Below are positions 1 to 12,086 of a stretch of 64,000 nt of DNA, one piece after another; the first letter of the stretch is position 1, and each line of letters opens with the position of its first letter. A program made the translations under genes and the position numbers. Source of the stretch: Allacma fusca (Eukaryota > Arthropoda > Collembola > Symphypleona > Sminthuridae). The notes under the pieces were generated by a model that saw nothing but the letters and a program-made list of their open reading frames with translations, had not been told where the DNA came from and did no database searches. The stretch is taken from NCBI GenBank assembly GCA_947179485.1, contig OX359246.1, forward strand, positions 27,590,001 through 27,654,000. Direction: 5' to 3'.

Positions 1-2
1 GC

Positions 3-146
3 GCAAGTACTTCAGGCGTCATTCCAAACTCAAACAAGGGGAAAGACGATAGTGCCCTTAATACGACGAAGATCATGTCCTATGAAGTGATTGATACTAA
101 CGACGACTTCTTAATTACAGAACTACCAGAACACGGAAGTCATTAA
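3..146 (+). CDS. Possible C-terminal exon of an upstream gene (partial)
   Basis: Reading frame 3 is open from the window edge to a TAA at 144-146 (47 codons) and ends in a polar, acidic tail (ITELPEHGSH). A possible AATAAA poly(A) signal follows at 271-276. The composition looks coding rather than random AT-rich sequence, but the protein was not recognised and only its end is visible. It could also be a chance open frame. Confidence 0.35.
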   Translation, partial: ASTSGVIPNSNKGKDDSALNTTKIMSYEVIDTNDDFLITELPEHGSH

Positions 147-1710
147 AGCAGGAGTAGAGTTTTTTATTTCCTAAATGTATTAGTTATTTTTATCGATGAA
201 ATTTTGATTATTGATTTTTGTATTTTGTAATTCACCACAAAAAATATCCTACTTTTCCATTTAAAGTAACAATAAATTGCTTCATGTGGTGCCAATGTTT
301 ACACAAAGCAAACAAAATAATTATTAACTTTCCAACCCAAGCAAGAGTGCAGTTATTTATTGGTGCTAGCAACGTAAATAAAAACTTAAACTGATTTCTT
401 GCGTCTGGACAGCATCATTTCAGTTGAGGTGTTACTCCGCAGTGCTGTACACCCATAATAAATTAATTCTTCGGCTTTATTATATTAAAGGATTTCGCGT
501 TTGTTTTAAAATTCCAAAATCTGAGTTTGTTTAATTTGCCTCACCTCAAAAATGTCATTATTAATTTTTTTCAAATGCAAGAGAATGCGCTTTTCCACCA
601 GCAACAATGTATGTCGAAAGCCCATTGGATGGGTAATTTTTCAGTGGAAGTCATTTTGAATTTGGTTAAAAAAACGTGTCGAGTCACTAACAATTGCTAG
701 AAAATTGCCTTTTTGAGTTTCTCAATAGACTACTGAAACTTGAGCATATGATAGTTGATAGTTTTTTGATAGTTTCTTAAACAGAATCACAAGCGCTTTC
801 TGCCAGTGTTTAAATATTTTAACTGTGCTTACATTATGAATAATGTTCAACCAATGACTATAAATTTTTATTGCGTAGTGGAAAATGTGCAAATTGTTTT
901 TGTAAAAAATTCAATACCTTTAAAATTTGAATCTCGATAAGTTGAAGATTTCCTTATTATTCATTAAATGTTAATCAAAAATGCGATTATTAATCATAGA
1001 CAATTTATGCTTGTCAAGTGAAGTCCTTAGAACTCCAAATCCGTAAATCGAGTAGTAACCTAAAATGCATTGACGAAACTACAGTTTCGTAGAAATATCA
1101 AAAATTTTAATTTATTTCATATTAGTATTAATATATTTAATTTTTGACTAATAAATGTTAATATAAAAGCGAACCTTCTATCATGGGAACTGTTGCCTTA
1201 CATGAATATTTATCGTGTTGGTTTGTGTTTAATCGTTTCAAAATGTTGCCATTGTCTGAATAAACATACATCAACAGATTTATTCATATAAACCTCCACA
1301 TATATACACCTGTTCATGCGACACAGTATTATTCACTTCGGGTAAATAAAAATCTACGGCAATAAAAATTACAATGCCAAAACATGTCTGTTTATTTATG
1401 TTTTCCTATTGAACTGCACAAAATATATTCTCCGAGGTTACTCGATTCAGGTTATTTATAAATTATTTGTGTTGTAACGTAGTCAAAAAACCATAAAAAT
1501 ATTCAGAAGTCCTAAACGTCTTAGAAATAATAGGCACGTGTAAGTTAAACGTTGAATGCCTTGCAAGATATTGCAATTTAAAGCTCGACAAAAAATAAAA
1601 ATTGAAAACTTAAAAAAGAATTCACAGCATAGGCCTGCAGTAATTATTTAATATAACACTGATTAGCAATGACAGACTGTAGGAATAGATACATTATTGC
1701 AACGCACGCG
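147..1710. other. Intergenic, AT-rich
   Basis: No convincing open frame or repeat was seen beyond a probable 3' untranslated region at the left end. The sequence is AT-rich and leads up to IR-1. Confidence 0.6.
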
Positions 1711-1720
1711 TATAAATTAA
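1711..1720 (+). promoter_or_regulatory. TATA-like box upstream of IR-1
   Basis: TATAAATTAA lies 56 bases before the IR-1 start codon, a workable position for a core promoter with a short 5' leader. It is based on sequence match and position only; such matches are common in AT-rich DNA. Confidence 0.3.
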
Positions 1721-1775
1721 ATAAACATTGCTTATTCGTTCCTCTTTAATCAAATTGAAATTGTGTTCACATAAC

Positions 1776-3983
1776 ATGACAATTCTCAGTTTTATCTTGC
1801 TATTACCACTAATTTTCCCAAAGGTTGAACCATTTGATGACCCAATAAGAAGTTTCACTAGTGCTTTTCATTCATCACTTCTCAAACAGTGCTCTAGTGT
1901 AGACTTAACGCTACATGGTAACTTTACGGGATCAAGTAACTCAAGAATCATCCATGCTGCTCAATACTTTTTCGAATCACCGACCATTACACAAATTTTC
2001 CAGCAAGATTTAAACCATAGCTCGGTATTGTTCATATCCAAGCATTTATTTGGCTGTTATATAATTGTTGTGAGAGTTGACAATGTTGAAACATTCTCTG
2101 CACAATCTCTGGAAATGTTCAACAACTATATTTTATCCGCCCATTACATTTTTGTTTTTCCAAAACCACTTGACAAAGAACCAGTGTCCGACGACCAACT
2201 GCTTACATTTTCTAACGCCGTTCGCCCGATTGCCCAAACTTTATTTGTTATCGCTTCAGATGTTGGTATCAAGGCTTCAGTGACTCAAGGAGCCGTAAAA
2301 AAGAATTTGAAAGTAGTGTATGACACAAATTATAAACTCTTCACAACCAGCAATGATTTAGCCAGTTTAAAAGAATACAAGGTCAATTTCCACGAAGATC
2401 CTCTAGTAGCCTTGGTTTGTCCAGTTTGTATTCCAAAAGAGGGACCTGACGGTAAAATGGAGAGTGGCGACCCCATAGTGAATTCAATTCAGTACTTGGC
2501 CACAGTTATAAACGCTACACTTTTTCTCGAAGCCGTTTTTGCAGGGGTTAAAGCCAGTAATTTTGAGGATGGGGAATGGGATGATTGGGTAAAACCTTTA
2601 CTGGAGGACACGGCAACATTCTCTACATTTTTGAAGTTCATTGGAAAACAAAATTACATTTTTTACATTACGTCATTCACTTACTTCGTCAAAATTGGAT
2701 TTGTGACAGCACTTCCGAAGAAACTAACCTTTAATTCCCTGAAACGCTTGGCTGGTCCTTTCAATACTACAATTTGGTTCTTCATGTTACTGAGTTGTAT
2801 TGGACTTTTTTTGGCTTTGCAAATGATTTCATATTTCAAAAAGAAATTTCCAGATACTAGGGTTCGTCGGTGGGCTTGGGATATACTCGTAGAAAGGGAC
2901 TCGCTTAACAATGATGATAATAGTTTCATGCAATTTCTAACGCTCTTATCCATACTACAAACTCTGGTTGATCAAACCGTACCTGGAAAGATTCTTAAAA
3001 CAATGACAAGATTTGGCATGAATCGTTGCTTGTTAGGAACATGGCTCCTCCTTCTCATAGCACTGGGCGGGGCTTACAAAACCAAGATGATTCAAATGGT
3101 CGTTTTGCCACGGTACACTCGTCCGCCCAGCACATTCGCTGAGCTAGCCGTCTCCGATTACAAAATTGGTGCTTTAGGGTACGGAATATTTCAACCTGGA
3201 CTTCAGGCGTTGAATACTACCATGAGTACTAGGATTCAAGGACGTGTGGTTGAAGATGAATATTTTGAGCCGGAGGTAAGTTATATAATGGGATGAGTCA
3301 TAATAATTGATTTTTCTTCGGAACATCAGAATTTTAATAAGCGTAAATTTAATTGGAAAAATTTAGTGCTATCAGCGTATTTTTGAAGAAAATGCTGTAT
3401 GTATGGGACCAACCGTTTGCTTTCAAGTTATTGGAAATAAATTCATGATAGATGTGAATGGAAGATGGCTGTACAGAGAATCCCAGGATAATATGTTACC
3501 AGATATTATTGGTGTTGGTCTGAGTAAATTCTACCCTCGTTTGATCGGTACTTTAAAATTTATCACGACGTATTTATGTGTGTAGTATAAAACTTTTATA
3601 AGTAATTTTTACAATTTCTTGTGGCCAACATTTTTTTAAATGAAAATATGTTTTTGTTATTTTGCTTTCTAGAACCCTACAACGTCATCGTAATGCGTTT
3701 GCAAACCGCTGGAATCACAACGTACTGGCGGTTACTCAGGCAAAATATAATTGAAAAGAGGGGGAAATATTTTGCCAGAAGCCGGGCGTCAGAATTGAAA
3801 TACTATGAAGGAAAAACGAATGACATTGCTGCGAATAAACAGGTTGTTCCTTTAGCCGTACAGCTCCTAAGATTTGGATTGACGGGCTCGTTTGCAGTTT
3901 TTGGGTTGGAACTGGTTTTTGGTTTGATTAAACTTATCAAAACTTCAAAATTTTACACCAGACTCTTGAGTTGGATATCTTGA
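1776..3983 (+). CDS. Divergent ionotropic receptor, IR-1
   Basis: Three exons: 1776-3275, 3367-3547, 3673-3983 (663 aa). The open frame runs upstream of 1776 but only through a TTG, so I take the first ATG, which gives a hydrophobic signal peptide (MTILSFILLLPLIFP). Visible parts are the ligand-binding lobe 1 with LVCPVCIPKEG and FEDGEWDDW, M1 near residues 330-355, a pore loop (LSILQTLVDQ), M3 near 416-437 with LGGAYKTKM followed by LPRYTRPPSTFAELA, and M4 near 617-640 in the last exon. This is the ligand-gated channel layout of the ionotropic glutamate receptor/IR family. Introns are GT-AG, phase 0 then phase 1. The likely role is a chemosensory cation channel subunit in sensory-neuron membrane; the ligand is unknown. 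It is the closest relative of IR-2. Confidence 0.88.
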
Positions 3984-4373
3984 ATCTAAAATGTGTACGC
4001 CAAAGGTGGGTAAACGTTTTTGCCTCACCGAAATTCTGCAAATATTGTTTCCCAATCATAAAAAATTGCCGAACATAAGTCATCACGGTTATCATAATAA
4101 GGATGCCGATAGGCGAATTATGTACACGTCTACCTACACACCTATTTATATTTAAATGAGGCCTGTCGACTACATTTATCCTTGTGTGATCAATTTTCAG
4201 GTGAGATAATTTATTTAAGCATTGAATTAAAAGCAATATACAAGTAATTCAATTCTGTCATTGAAATTAAAAGTCACCAAATGATGCAATCACTCCATCC
4301 AGTTTGTGTGTATATTGAAATATAAGGGCTTAGTGTTCTTGGCTGCACAACATTTACTCCATCGTTCCGTATT
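3984..4373. other. Intergenic after IR-1
   Basis: 3' flank of IR-1. No gene or repeat recognised. Confidence 0.5.
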
Positions 4374-4890
4374 TGGTGGTCGGACCAGTTCAGTTCAAAA
4401 TCCAAAATCTCAGTTGAGTTTAGTTCAGCTTGCTTCATACAATTTTTGGTTCGGTTCGATAGACAAACTAAACTAAATGGTTAGGTTCCAGCGCAAAACT
4501 GAACTGAACTGAATCGTTTGAACTGATTGTTACGCATGCACAATAAAGCCTGTTTCTGTCGTTCTGTATGACGCACTTCTCATCTCTGACTGTTACTTTT
4601 TGAGGAATATCTGCGTAAAATGTGATTGCATTTGCAGTGCAAGAACAGCACTAGATTGAATATATTTAAAATCAGATTAAAGTGGGATACAAAGAACCGT
4701 ATACCCCTTATTTAAAAAATCTCTCTATATATGTACATATTCAGTTTAGTTCAGTTTCAGTTCATAGAGAGAACTGAACTGAACCGAAGAATAGCTAACT
4801 GAACTGAAATTTTGATTTTCGATTCAGTTCACTTTGTGAACCGAACTAAACTGAATTTTACGAAACCAAACTGAACTAGTCCGACCATTA
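4374..4890. mobile_element. hAT-like MITE, AGTTC-word palindrome
   Basis: Left end TGGTGGTCGGACCAGTTC and right end GAACTAGTCCGACCATTA are imperfect inverted repeats. The left half is full of CAGTTCAGTT words, the right half of their reverse complement AACTGAACTG. No coding sequence. Flanking 8-mers TCCGTATT and TCCTTAGG agree at only 5 of 8 positions, so the target duplication is decayed or the ends are slightly misplaced. The CCGACCATTA terminus recurs at 42946-42955. Confidence 0.6.
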
Positions 4891-7239
4891 TCCTTAGGAA
4901 CCACCATGTCCTTTTATAGGACAGAAAAACGTTGCTCTTGTGATCGGCCTCCATGTACATTTAATTATTGCTGTTTTGAATTACTTCTGCCTATACAGCA
5001 GCAATGATAAAGTTTTATTTGCGTAAAAGTTTAAGTACACATAAACCGTGTTTCTAATATGTACAATATTCGTAAATTTAAAGCGAATTTAGGTTATCGC
5101 TGGGATAAAAGATTTGAAAAACTCGTTTTGTCTTACATTGAAATAAATACTAAATCATCATTAATCAAGAGAATTTATCTGCGTTTCTAACAATAAAAAA
5201 TCAACAACACAATTAAACTACGACGCAGACTTGACAATAATGTGTCATGGAACGGACCGAATTATTCAGTTTTAATTGTAGAAAAGCTAAGATTGAATTT
5301 TTTTTACTCAATGCAGCAAATTTGTAACTCCAAAAATCTTACTGAGAATAGATAGCCTAAAAGCTGCGAGCTTCTGATCATTATTAATAATAAGATCAAA
5401 AATGCTCTCAAATCTACAAAAACTGCATCAAAGAAATCAAGTTCCGATATTGCATGCACCTGTAAATTGTGCACGTATATGGGCAAAGGTCTTCGGTCAA
5501 ATTGGCAAGAACAATTTTCAAAATCAGGTGTGAGCCTCAAAAGTTGGGAACGCATTTGGTGCAAGTGCAGCTTTAATATTTCAAAGTGTTCATTCCCTTA
5601 GGGCCATTACGGCTACGAACCAGATTCCCGGGTTTGCAAACTTTCCGCTCTCCTCACACATACATAATTACATGATTTCAAAAATACGTAAACACCTTGA
5701 GACAAATATATAGCATGGAGGATATGAAATATTTAAAAAAAATAAGTTCTTTATGAATGATTTTTTTTGGACTGAATGTGAGTCCAAACCATCCATACAT
5801 TTGGCAATGTAAATATATGTTTAACAACCAATTAGATTCACTTATTTAATTTATGAAGGTGAGACAGTAGCTCAGAATAAAACTCGCATGAAATATCAAT
5901 TTATACGCGAGGCTTGCCGACTAAATTTTTTGGACGGTATTTCGGAAAAGTAATTAAAAGTAACATTAGCATACATGGAGTGGTAATGGTTACATGGTAA
6001 CTGCAACAGTAATATATGAAACACAGAAGCAGAATATGGTCCAGAAAATATACAAGGACAAATTTTACGCAAAATGGCAGTACCATCTAAAGTCTGGAAA
6101 CACTGTGCATAGAAACAGATAATTATATGTAAATATATTTATGCATGCTGGCTGAACCCGTTCCTATCTTCAAGAGTACAAAATGAAGATATTTGTTCGT
6201 ATTCCTGTTCCAAATGTCTGGGTCCAATAAGGAGTTTTCATGTTCCCGGACAGTGAGTTTATATACCATATTTTTATACCAGTATTTATTCGTTATTCCA
6301 TTCCCGTATACCTGAATGTAACCTACACCCACGGCCGCAGCGAGCACTATTCATTGTATGCGTATCTATGTACATAAACGTTAAAATCTAACGTAGTAGT
6401 GTATGAGAACTCTCGCCAATACAGAAGGAAGTAAATATACCAGTTTCTTGAAAGTAAAATTACCTGGTGCATAAATATATTGACAAAAACTCACAATCAG
6501 AATGAAGGACGAATACTTTATTTTGGTCTTCAGGTCTGAAATTGAACGCATAATGTACATGCTCATGCTTTACTGCTTGTACAACATCTGCTGTAATGTG
6601 ATTTATACTTGGTATCCTGGGAATTATTTTGATATTTAAATCGATCTGTAATAATTCTTAAATAACACAAATATTTATAAATCAAACTGTTTCTATTGTC
6701 TGAGGGTATATGTGTACATAAATCAAGAATATTATTGTTGTTTTCCTATGTGTCATAACATTAAGCAAAAGCTCCACCCACGTGGCCGCAAAATAAATAT
6801 AATAATCGAAACTGGACAATAAACATCTTTTATTTTTGCCACGAAAAAAGTTTCATTCTCTTGTTCCATGTCTTCTTCTTTTGTCATCATCGAAGTTAAC
6901 TTTTACATGCCCTACATAGACAATTTAAGCGTGATATTTCAACTGAATTGGTTATGTTCTTAATATGTGCGCTAAGTGCGAGGGCTTAGAAACTAAGGAT
7001 AAAGAAACAGTTTGAATACTCCTGGCATTAAGTGACAAATAAAAAGCAATACTATTAAAAGGAGCGAACCTACAGCAAAGGTGACACCAAAATTTGTAAT
7101 AATTAGGTAATGGAAATGGAAAATTTATAAAACGTGGGCCTAATGTAATATTTTTACTTGCAACCGCTTTGTCGAAAAGTACGTTTTATCACATCCTTCC
7201 CCAGTTACAAAGTTTACAGCGATTACGTAAATACACAAA
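4891..7239. other. Intergenic, IR-1 to IR-2
   Basis: AT-rich with only short scattered open frames on both strands, none with recognisable domains. No RNA gene seen. Confidence 0.5.
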
Positions 7240-10200
7240 ATGAATCATGTGCACTTGATTTTATCTACACAATTTTCTGAAATAGCCGCACTAATTTCGA
7301 TACTATCTTTAAATTTCGTAGATGTAAAATCATTTGATGAGCCAATTCAAAGTTTTACCAGTACATTTCACTCTTCACTTCTGAAACAGTGCTCAAGTAT
7401 CGACTTGGCGGTTCATGGTGACTTGACCACAGCAGGTTACTCCAAAATCATCGCTGCTCAGAACGTTTTCGAAACCCCGGCAATTATGCAATTTTTCCAG
7501 CAAGATTTAAACCATAGTTTGGTGTCGTTCATTTCCAAGCATTTCTTTGGCTGTTACATAATTGTTGTAAAAGTTGACAGTGTTGAAACTTTCTCTATGC
7601 AACCTGTGGAAATGTTCAACAACTACATATTATCCGCATATTACATTTTTGTCTTCCCAAAGGATCCTGACAAACCAATGTCTGATGATCAACTCCGTAC
7701 ACTTTCCCACACTGTTCGTCCTATTGCAAAAACATTATTTCTTATCATCACAGACGTTGGTATCAAGGCATATATAGCACAAGGCATTACGCAAAAAGTT
7801 TTGAAAACTGTGTATGACTCGGATTATAAAACGTTCACAGTTCACAATGCGTTGGCTAGTTTAAGAGAATCCAACATAAATTTCCAGGAAGATCCTATAA
7901 CAGCCCTGGTGTGTGCAATTTGTATTCCAAAAGAGGGACCTGACGGTAAAATGGAGGCTGCTGACGCAATTGTAAGGTCCCTTCAGTTCTTAGCGACTGT
8001 CATTAATGCCACGTTAGTTCTCGAACCTGTTTTTACGGAAATTAAAGACAGTAATTTTGAAGATGGGGAGTGGGATGATTGGGTAAAACCTCTGCTAGAG
8101 GACACAGCGACAGTCTCCACATTTTTGAAGTTCATGGGAGAACAAAATTACATCTTTTACATTACAAAATTCAGTCATGTTGTCAAACTAGGCTTCGTGA
8201 CAGCACTTCCGAAGAAACTAACCTTTAATTCCTTGAAACGTTTGGCCGGTCCCTTTAATACTACAATTTGGTTTTTCATGTTACTGAGTTGCATTGGGAT
8301 TTTTCTGGCTTTGCAACTGATTTCTTATTTCAAAAAGAAATTCTCAGTTGTTAGGATGCATCGGTGGGCTTTGGACGTTCGTGGGGAACAGGACGTGGTA
8401 ATAAATGAAGATACCCTCTGTAGGCAATTGCTCACGTTTATATCCATTTTGCAACCTTTGGTTGACCAATCTGTATCGGAAAATGTAATTGAAACAACGA
8501 CGCGATTCGGCATAAATCGATGCATGATTGGAATGTGGCTCCTCCTTCTCATAGCACTAGGCGGGGCTTACAAAACTAAGATGATTGAGATGGTCGTTTT
8601 GCCACGGTACACTCGTCCACCCAGCACATTCGCTGAGCTGGCTGCCTCCGATTACAAAATTGGTGCTTTAGTTTATGGTGTCGTTCAACCTGAACTACAA
8701 ATTTTGAATAACACCATCAGCACCAGGATTCAGGAACACGTTACAGAAGATGATTATTTTGAACCCACGGTAAGTGATCCGGAGAAACCCAATTAATATT
8801 TTCAGTTTATCCCCCACAGACCTCAGAATAAGTATTGACAAAAACATTCACTTTTCTATCGGAGTACTCTTACTCTTTTGCTCCTATAAGGGTATATGCT
8901 CTAATGGGGAGTCTAGTAAATCAGTTCAACGAAGGATGTTTTCCCGCGTATTTACAAATAAAGTTTGGTATTTTGTTCCTTCAAAACATACATGGAGGCT
9001 ACTCGCGAGTGACGAGTGCACTCAACACACTCCTACTCACACTCACAGGAGAGTAGCAAAGTAAAGAGTAGGAGTGAAGGCGCCAAAAAAGTCGTGAATT
9101 GGAGTGGTATAAATCGTAGCATAGAAAAAGAGTAGGAGTAGGAGTAGCATGCTTTGCTACTCGCTATTTCTCGTACCTTTGTATTAACCGCATAAAGCTA
9201 GCACTGCCACGATTAAAAGATTGGCGGTTATTGCCAAATATTTCATAATTTCATACAAACAATCGTATGGAATGCCGACTTATGTATGTATGTACAAGTC
9301 ATGCATTGGAAGACAAAATATATCACAGATTAGAAAGAAATCTTGAACATGCTTCCAGGTTCCAGACGCTGTTGCAATTATTGTAAGCTTCGTCGGTCGT
9401 GATTTGCATTAAGTTTGACTTTGAAATTATATAGAACGATTTTTTGCTCAATATTCGCTTTTTTATTGATAAGGAAAACTTGTCTTAATATTTGCAAATA
9501 TTTCGATGAAAACATTGAGTAACTCACGAGTGGTGAGTAGGAGTGGTGAGATTTGACGTTAGCGCTGAGAGTAGGAGTAGGAGTTTTACATTCTCAGACA
9601 GACTATGAGTGGGCACGAGTAGGAGTGGTGGATTTTTCTTTATGGAAGCGCGAGTGTGAGTGCGAGTGGGAAAAAAACCTACATCTATGCTTCAAAACCA
9701 GTGCTGCCCGCCAACCTACCTAGTCAAGTCTAGTCTAGTCTTTAAAGTTTAGAGCCGCAACTAGTCAAGTCTAGTCAAGTCAGCTTTACGTTTAATTAGC
9801 AATAGTCAAGTCTAGTCCTAGTCTTGATTCTGCAGCTGATTCCCTAGTCAAGTCTAGTCAATTCCCCTAGTCAGTGTATTTTTCTAAAAATTCCTTCATT
9901 TTGATTACCAAAATATGAAAACTATTATTTTTGAAAATTTGAGCATCGTAGAGTTAAAAATTTTCAGATTTTAGCAAATACCTCCATCAAAAAACCAGTT
10001 CGTGTTTATTTGCATCAAACGAAGTAAGGATGTGAGACAACGTGTAGTTTACATCAATACAAAAATAATGCTCGGTAAGATTTTTGCACTATCAACAATT
10101 GTCAATTTAATAAATTGGTTAGTTTTTGCAACTTTAATCGCAGCGGAATCAAATTTTTCCAAGAAAATAGGGCTTTATAACAATTTATGGGTAAATGTTT

Positions 10201-12086
10201 TTATCTAATATATAGGTATTTATCAGTGGGATATTTTCTGGTATATATATTATACGAAATTTCCACTGGGACGCACCAGGGTGCAAGTAGTGCAATTTGT
10301 AGTAGGCTGTGCCCAGTGGTCGAATTTTTGTAAATTTCCTTGGAAGAACATTTCTGAATATCCTGCTCAAACAAAGGTCAGCGATTTTTAAAATACCTGC
10401 TGACAACAAAAATGTCTTTAGAAGACGTTATATTCCTGTCAAATAAAGTCAAAAAATCTAAAAATTCCTGTTGTCTAACCTATTTTTCTTGAAACACGCC
10501 AAAAAATTGAAAATCCCTGTCAAGGGATTTTCATTTCAAAGGCCAACAAATTTGACTATCCTTGTCCTCAAAAATGAATCCCTTTCCTTGGTGATTTTCC
10601 CTGCCAGAATAATGTTTGCCCTGGGAAGAATGATCTCTTCTAATGTAATGATAATAAAAAACAATCTTAAAGGGCACGTTAGAAAGATTGATTCTTTGGT
10701 TTGGGGAGGGGTTTTGGTTTAAAGAAAGAAGTACCAGGTATGTAATTTTCATTTTAGTTGCAATTTGAAAAGTATTACTAAAAAAATGTTTTTCAAAAAA
10801 TTAATTCTTTTAACTATAGAAAGTAATTTGGGAAATGTATCCTAGCTATCGTTATGATAAATTGCACTGCTAAGGAATAAATTGTAATATGTTCCTAAAC
10901 ACTTTACGTACCTAGTAGAAAATCTTTTTGTTTTGTTCTTTCGAAACGAAGCCATATACTTAACCATACCAAACGGTACTGACGATGATCATTTCGTGTA
11001 CACTGAAATTTCACGGTGGCTTTCTAGCTTTGATTTTCAGCTACACAAGGGATCCTCAAGTAATTGTGACTTGACTAGCATTTCCATGAAGTCATGCAAG
11101 TCAAGTCTAGTCAAGTCCTGTGTTTTGGCGAGTCGCCCTAGTCTATTCTAGTCAAGTCACATACTAGTAACAGCAGGCCTAGTCAAGTCAAGTCTATTCT
11201 TTTACGCCCTTTTTGCCTCCTAGTCTAGTCAAGTCTAGACTTTCCTAGTCAAGTCTGAGTAGACTAGGGCAGCAGTGTTCAAAACACTGTGTCATCCTGT
11301 CGTGGGAAACCTTTTCACAAAACCTCTTGAACCGAAAAAAGCGGGGTCACTACATGTAGTAAATCACACGAATTTGCCCCTTAAATAAATTTAATTTAAA
11401 AAACTGTAATTTAATTTAGTTTTCTCTAAACTTTAGTGCTACCAGCGGGTTTTACAGGAAGAAGCTGCTTGTATGGGACCAACCATTAGCTTCAAATTTT
11501 TCGGAAATAAATTCATGACTGATGTGAACGGAAGACGGTTATTTCTGGAATCTAAGGATAATTTGTTTCCGTATACAATTGGTGTGGGTTTGAGCAAATT
11601 TTATCCTTATTTAATTGGTACGTTGAAATTACACCACAATTAAAATTTGCACACATCTAACTCGAATTCGAAAGGGAGAAAGCATGATGCTCTGGATTAT
11701 TTAACATCGAAATGATAAATGTGCTTGGTTAATGTAGTAATGTTTTTATTGCTTGTCCCTCAGAACCCTACAACGTTATTCTGAATGGTTTGAAAAATGG
11801 AGGTTTTATTATTTACTGGCAAAAACTCTTGTTAAAAGTCGCTGAGAAAAGAGGAACATATTATGCCAGGACACATGTCCACGATCTCCACTACTACGGA
11901 GGAAAGACAAATGAGCATTCTATGAGTCAACAAGTGGTTCCTGTGGTCATGCAGATCCTACGTTATGGGTTGATGGGCTCAATGTGTATTTTTGTGTTGG
12001 AGATGATAGCTGGTTTCATTAAACTTGCTAAGACTGAGGGTATTTACATCGCTCTCTGTAGCTGGGCATTTTCATTCCGGAAATGA
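7240..12086 (+). CDS. Divergent ionotropic receptor, IR-2
   Basis: Exons 7240-8769, 11437-11617 and 11764-12086 (677 aa). ATG at 7240. The N-terminus is less cleanly hydrophobic than in the paralogs, but SFDEPIQSFTSTFHSSLLKQ matches IR-1. Lobe 1 has LVCAICIPKEG and FEDGEWDDWV; M1 is near residues 338-363, the pore loop is FISILQPLVDQ, M3 near 426-447 contains LGGAYKTKM, and M4 is near 627-650 in the last exon. Exon phases and the 181-bp middle exon match IR-1. The first intron is 2667 bp, against about 90-320 bp in the other copies, because two hAT-like elements sit in it back to back (8987-9689, 9699-11277). Donor GTAAGT and acceptor CTTTAG are intact, so splicing is plausible. Confidence 0.87.
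8987..9689. mobile_element. hAT-like MITE, GAGTAGGAGT-word (703 bp)
   Basis: Termini CATACATGGAGG and CCTACATCTATG are inverted with two mismatches in 12. They are flanked by a perfect 8-bp duplication CTTCAAAA at 8979-8986 and 9690-9697. The left end carries ACTCCTACTC words, and GAGTAGGAGT dominates the rest. No coding content. It lies inside IR-2 intron 1. Confidence 0.8.
9699..11277. mobile_element. hAT-like element, GTCAAGTCTA-word (1579 bp)
   Basis: Inverted ends CAGTGCTGCCC and GGGCAGCAGTG (one mismatch in 11) fit the CAGTG-type termini of hAT transposons. A perfect 8-bp target duplication TTCAAAAC lies at 9691-9698 and 11278-11285. Dense arrays of AGTCAAGTCTAGTC occupy about 9715-9875 and 11090-11265. 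The middle is AT-rich and has no recognisable transposase. Its left duplication overlaps that of the neighbouring element by 7 bp. Confidence 0.85.

Noticed and set aside
5304-5564. 86-codon - strand open frame
   Set aside because: No recognisable domain, no paralog in the window, no splice or poly(A) support.
8774-9064. Open frames over the IR-2 intron 1 start
   Set aside because: They run past a good GTAAGT donor and into a MITE; no receptor homology.
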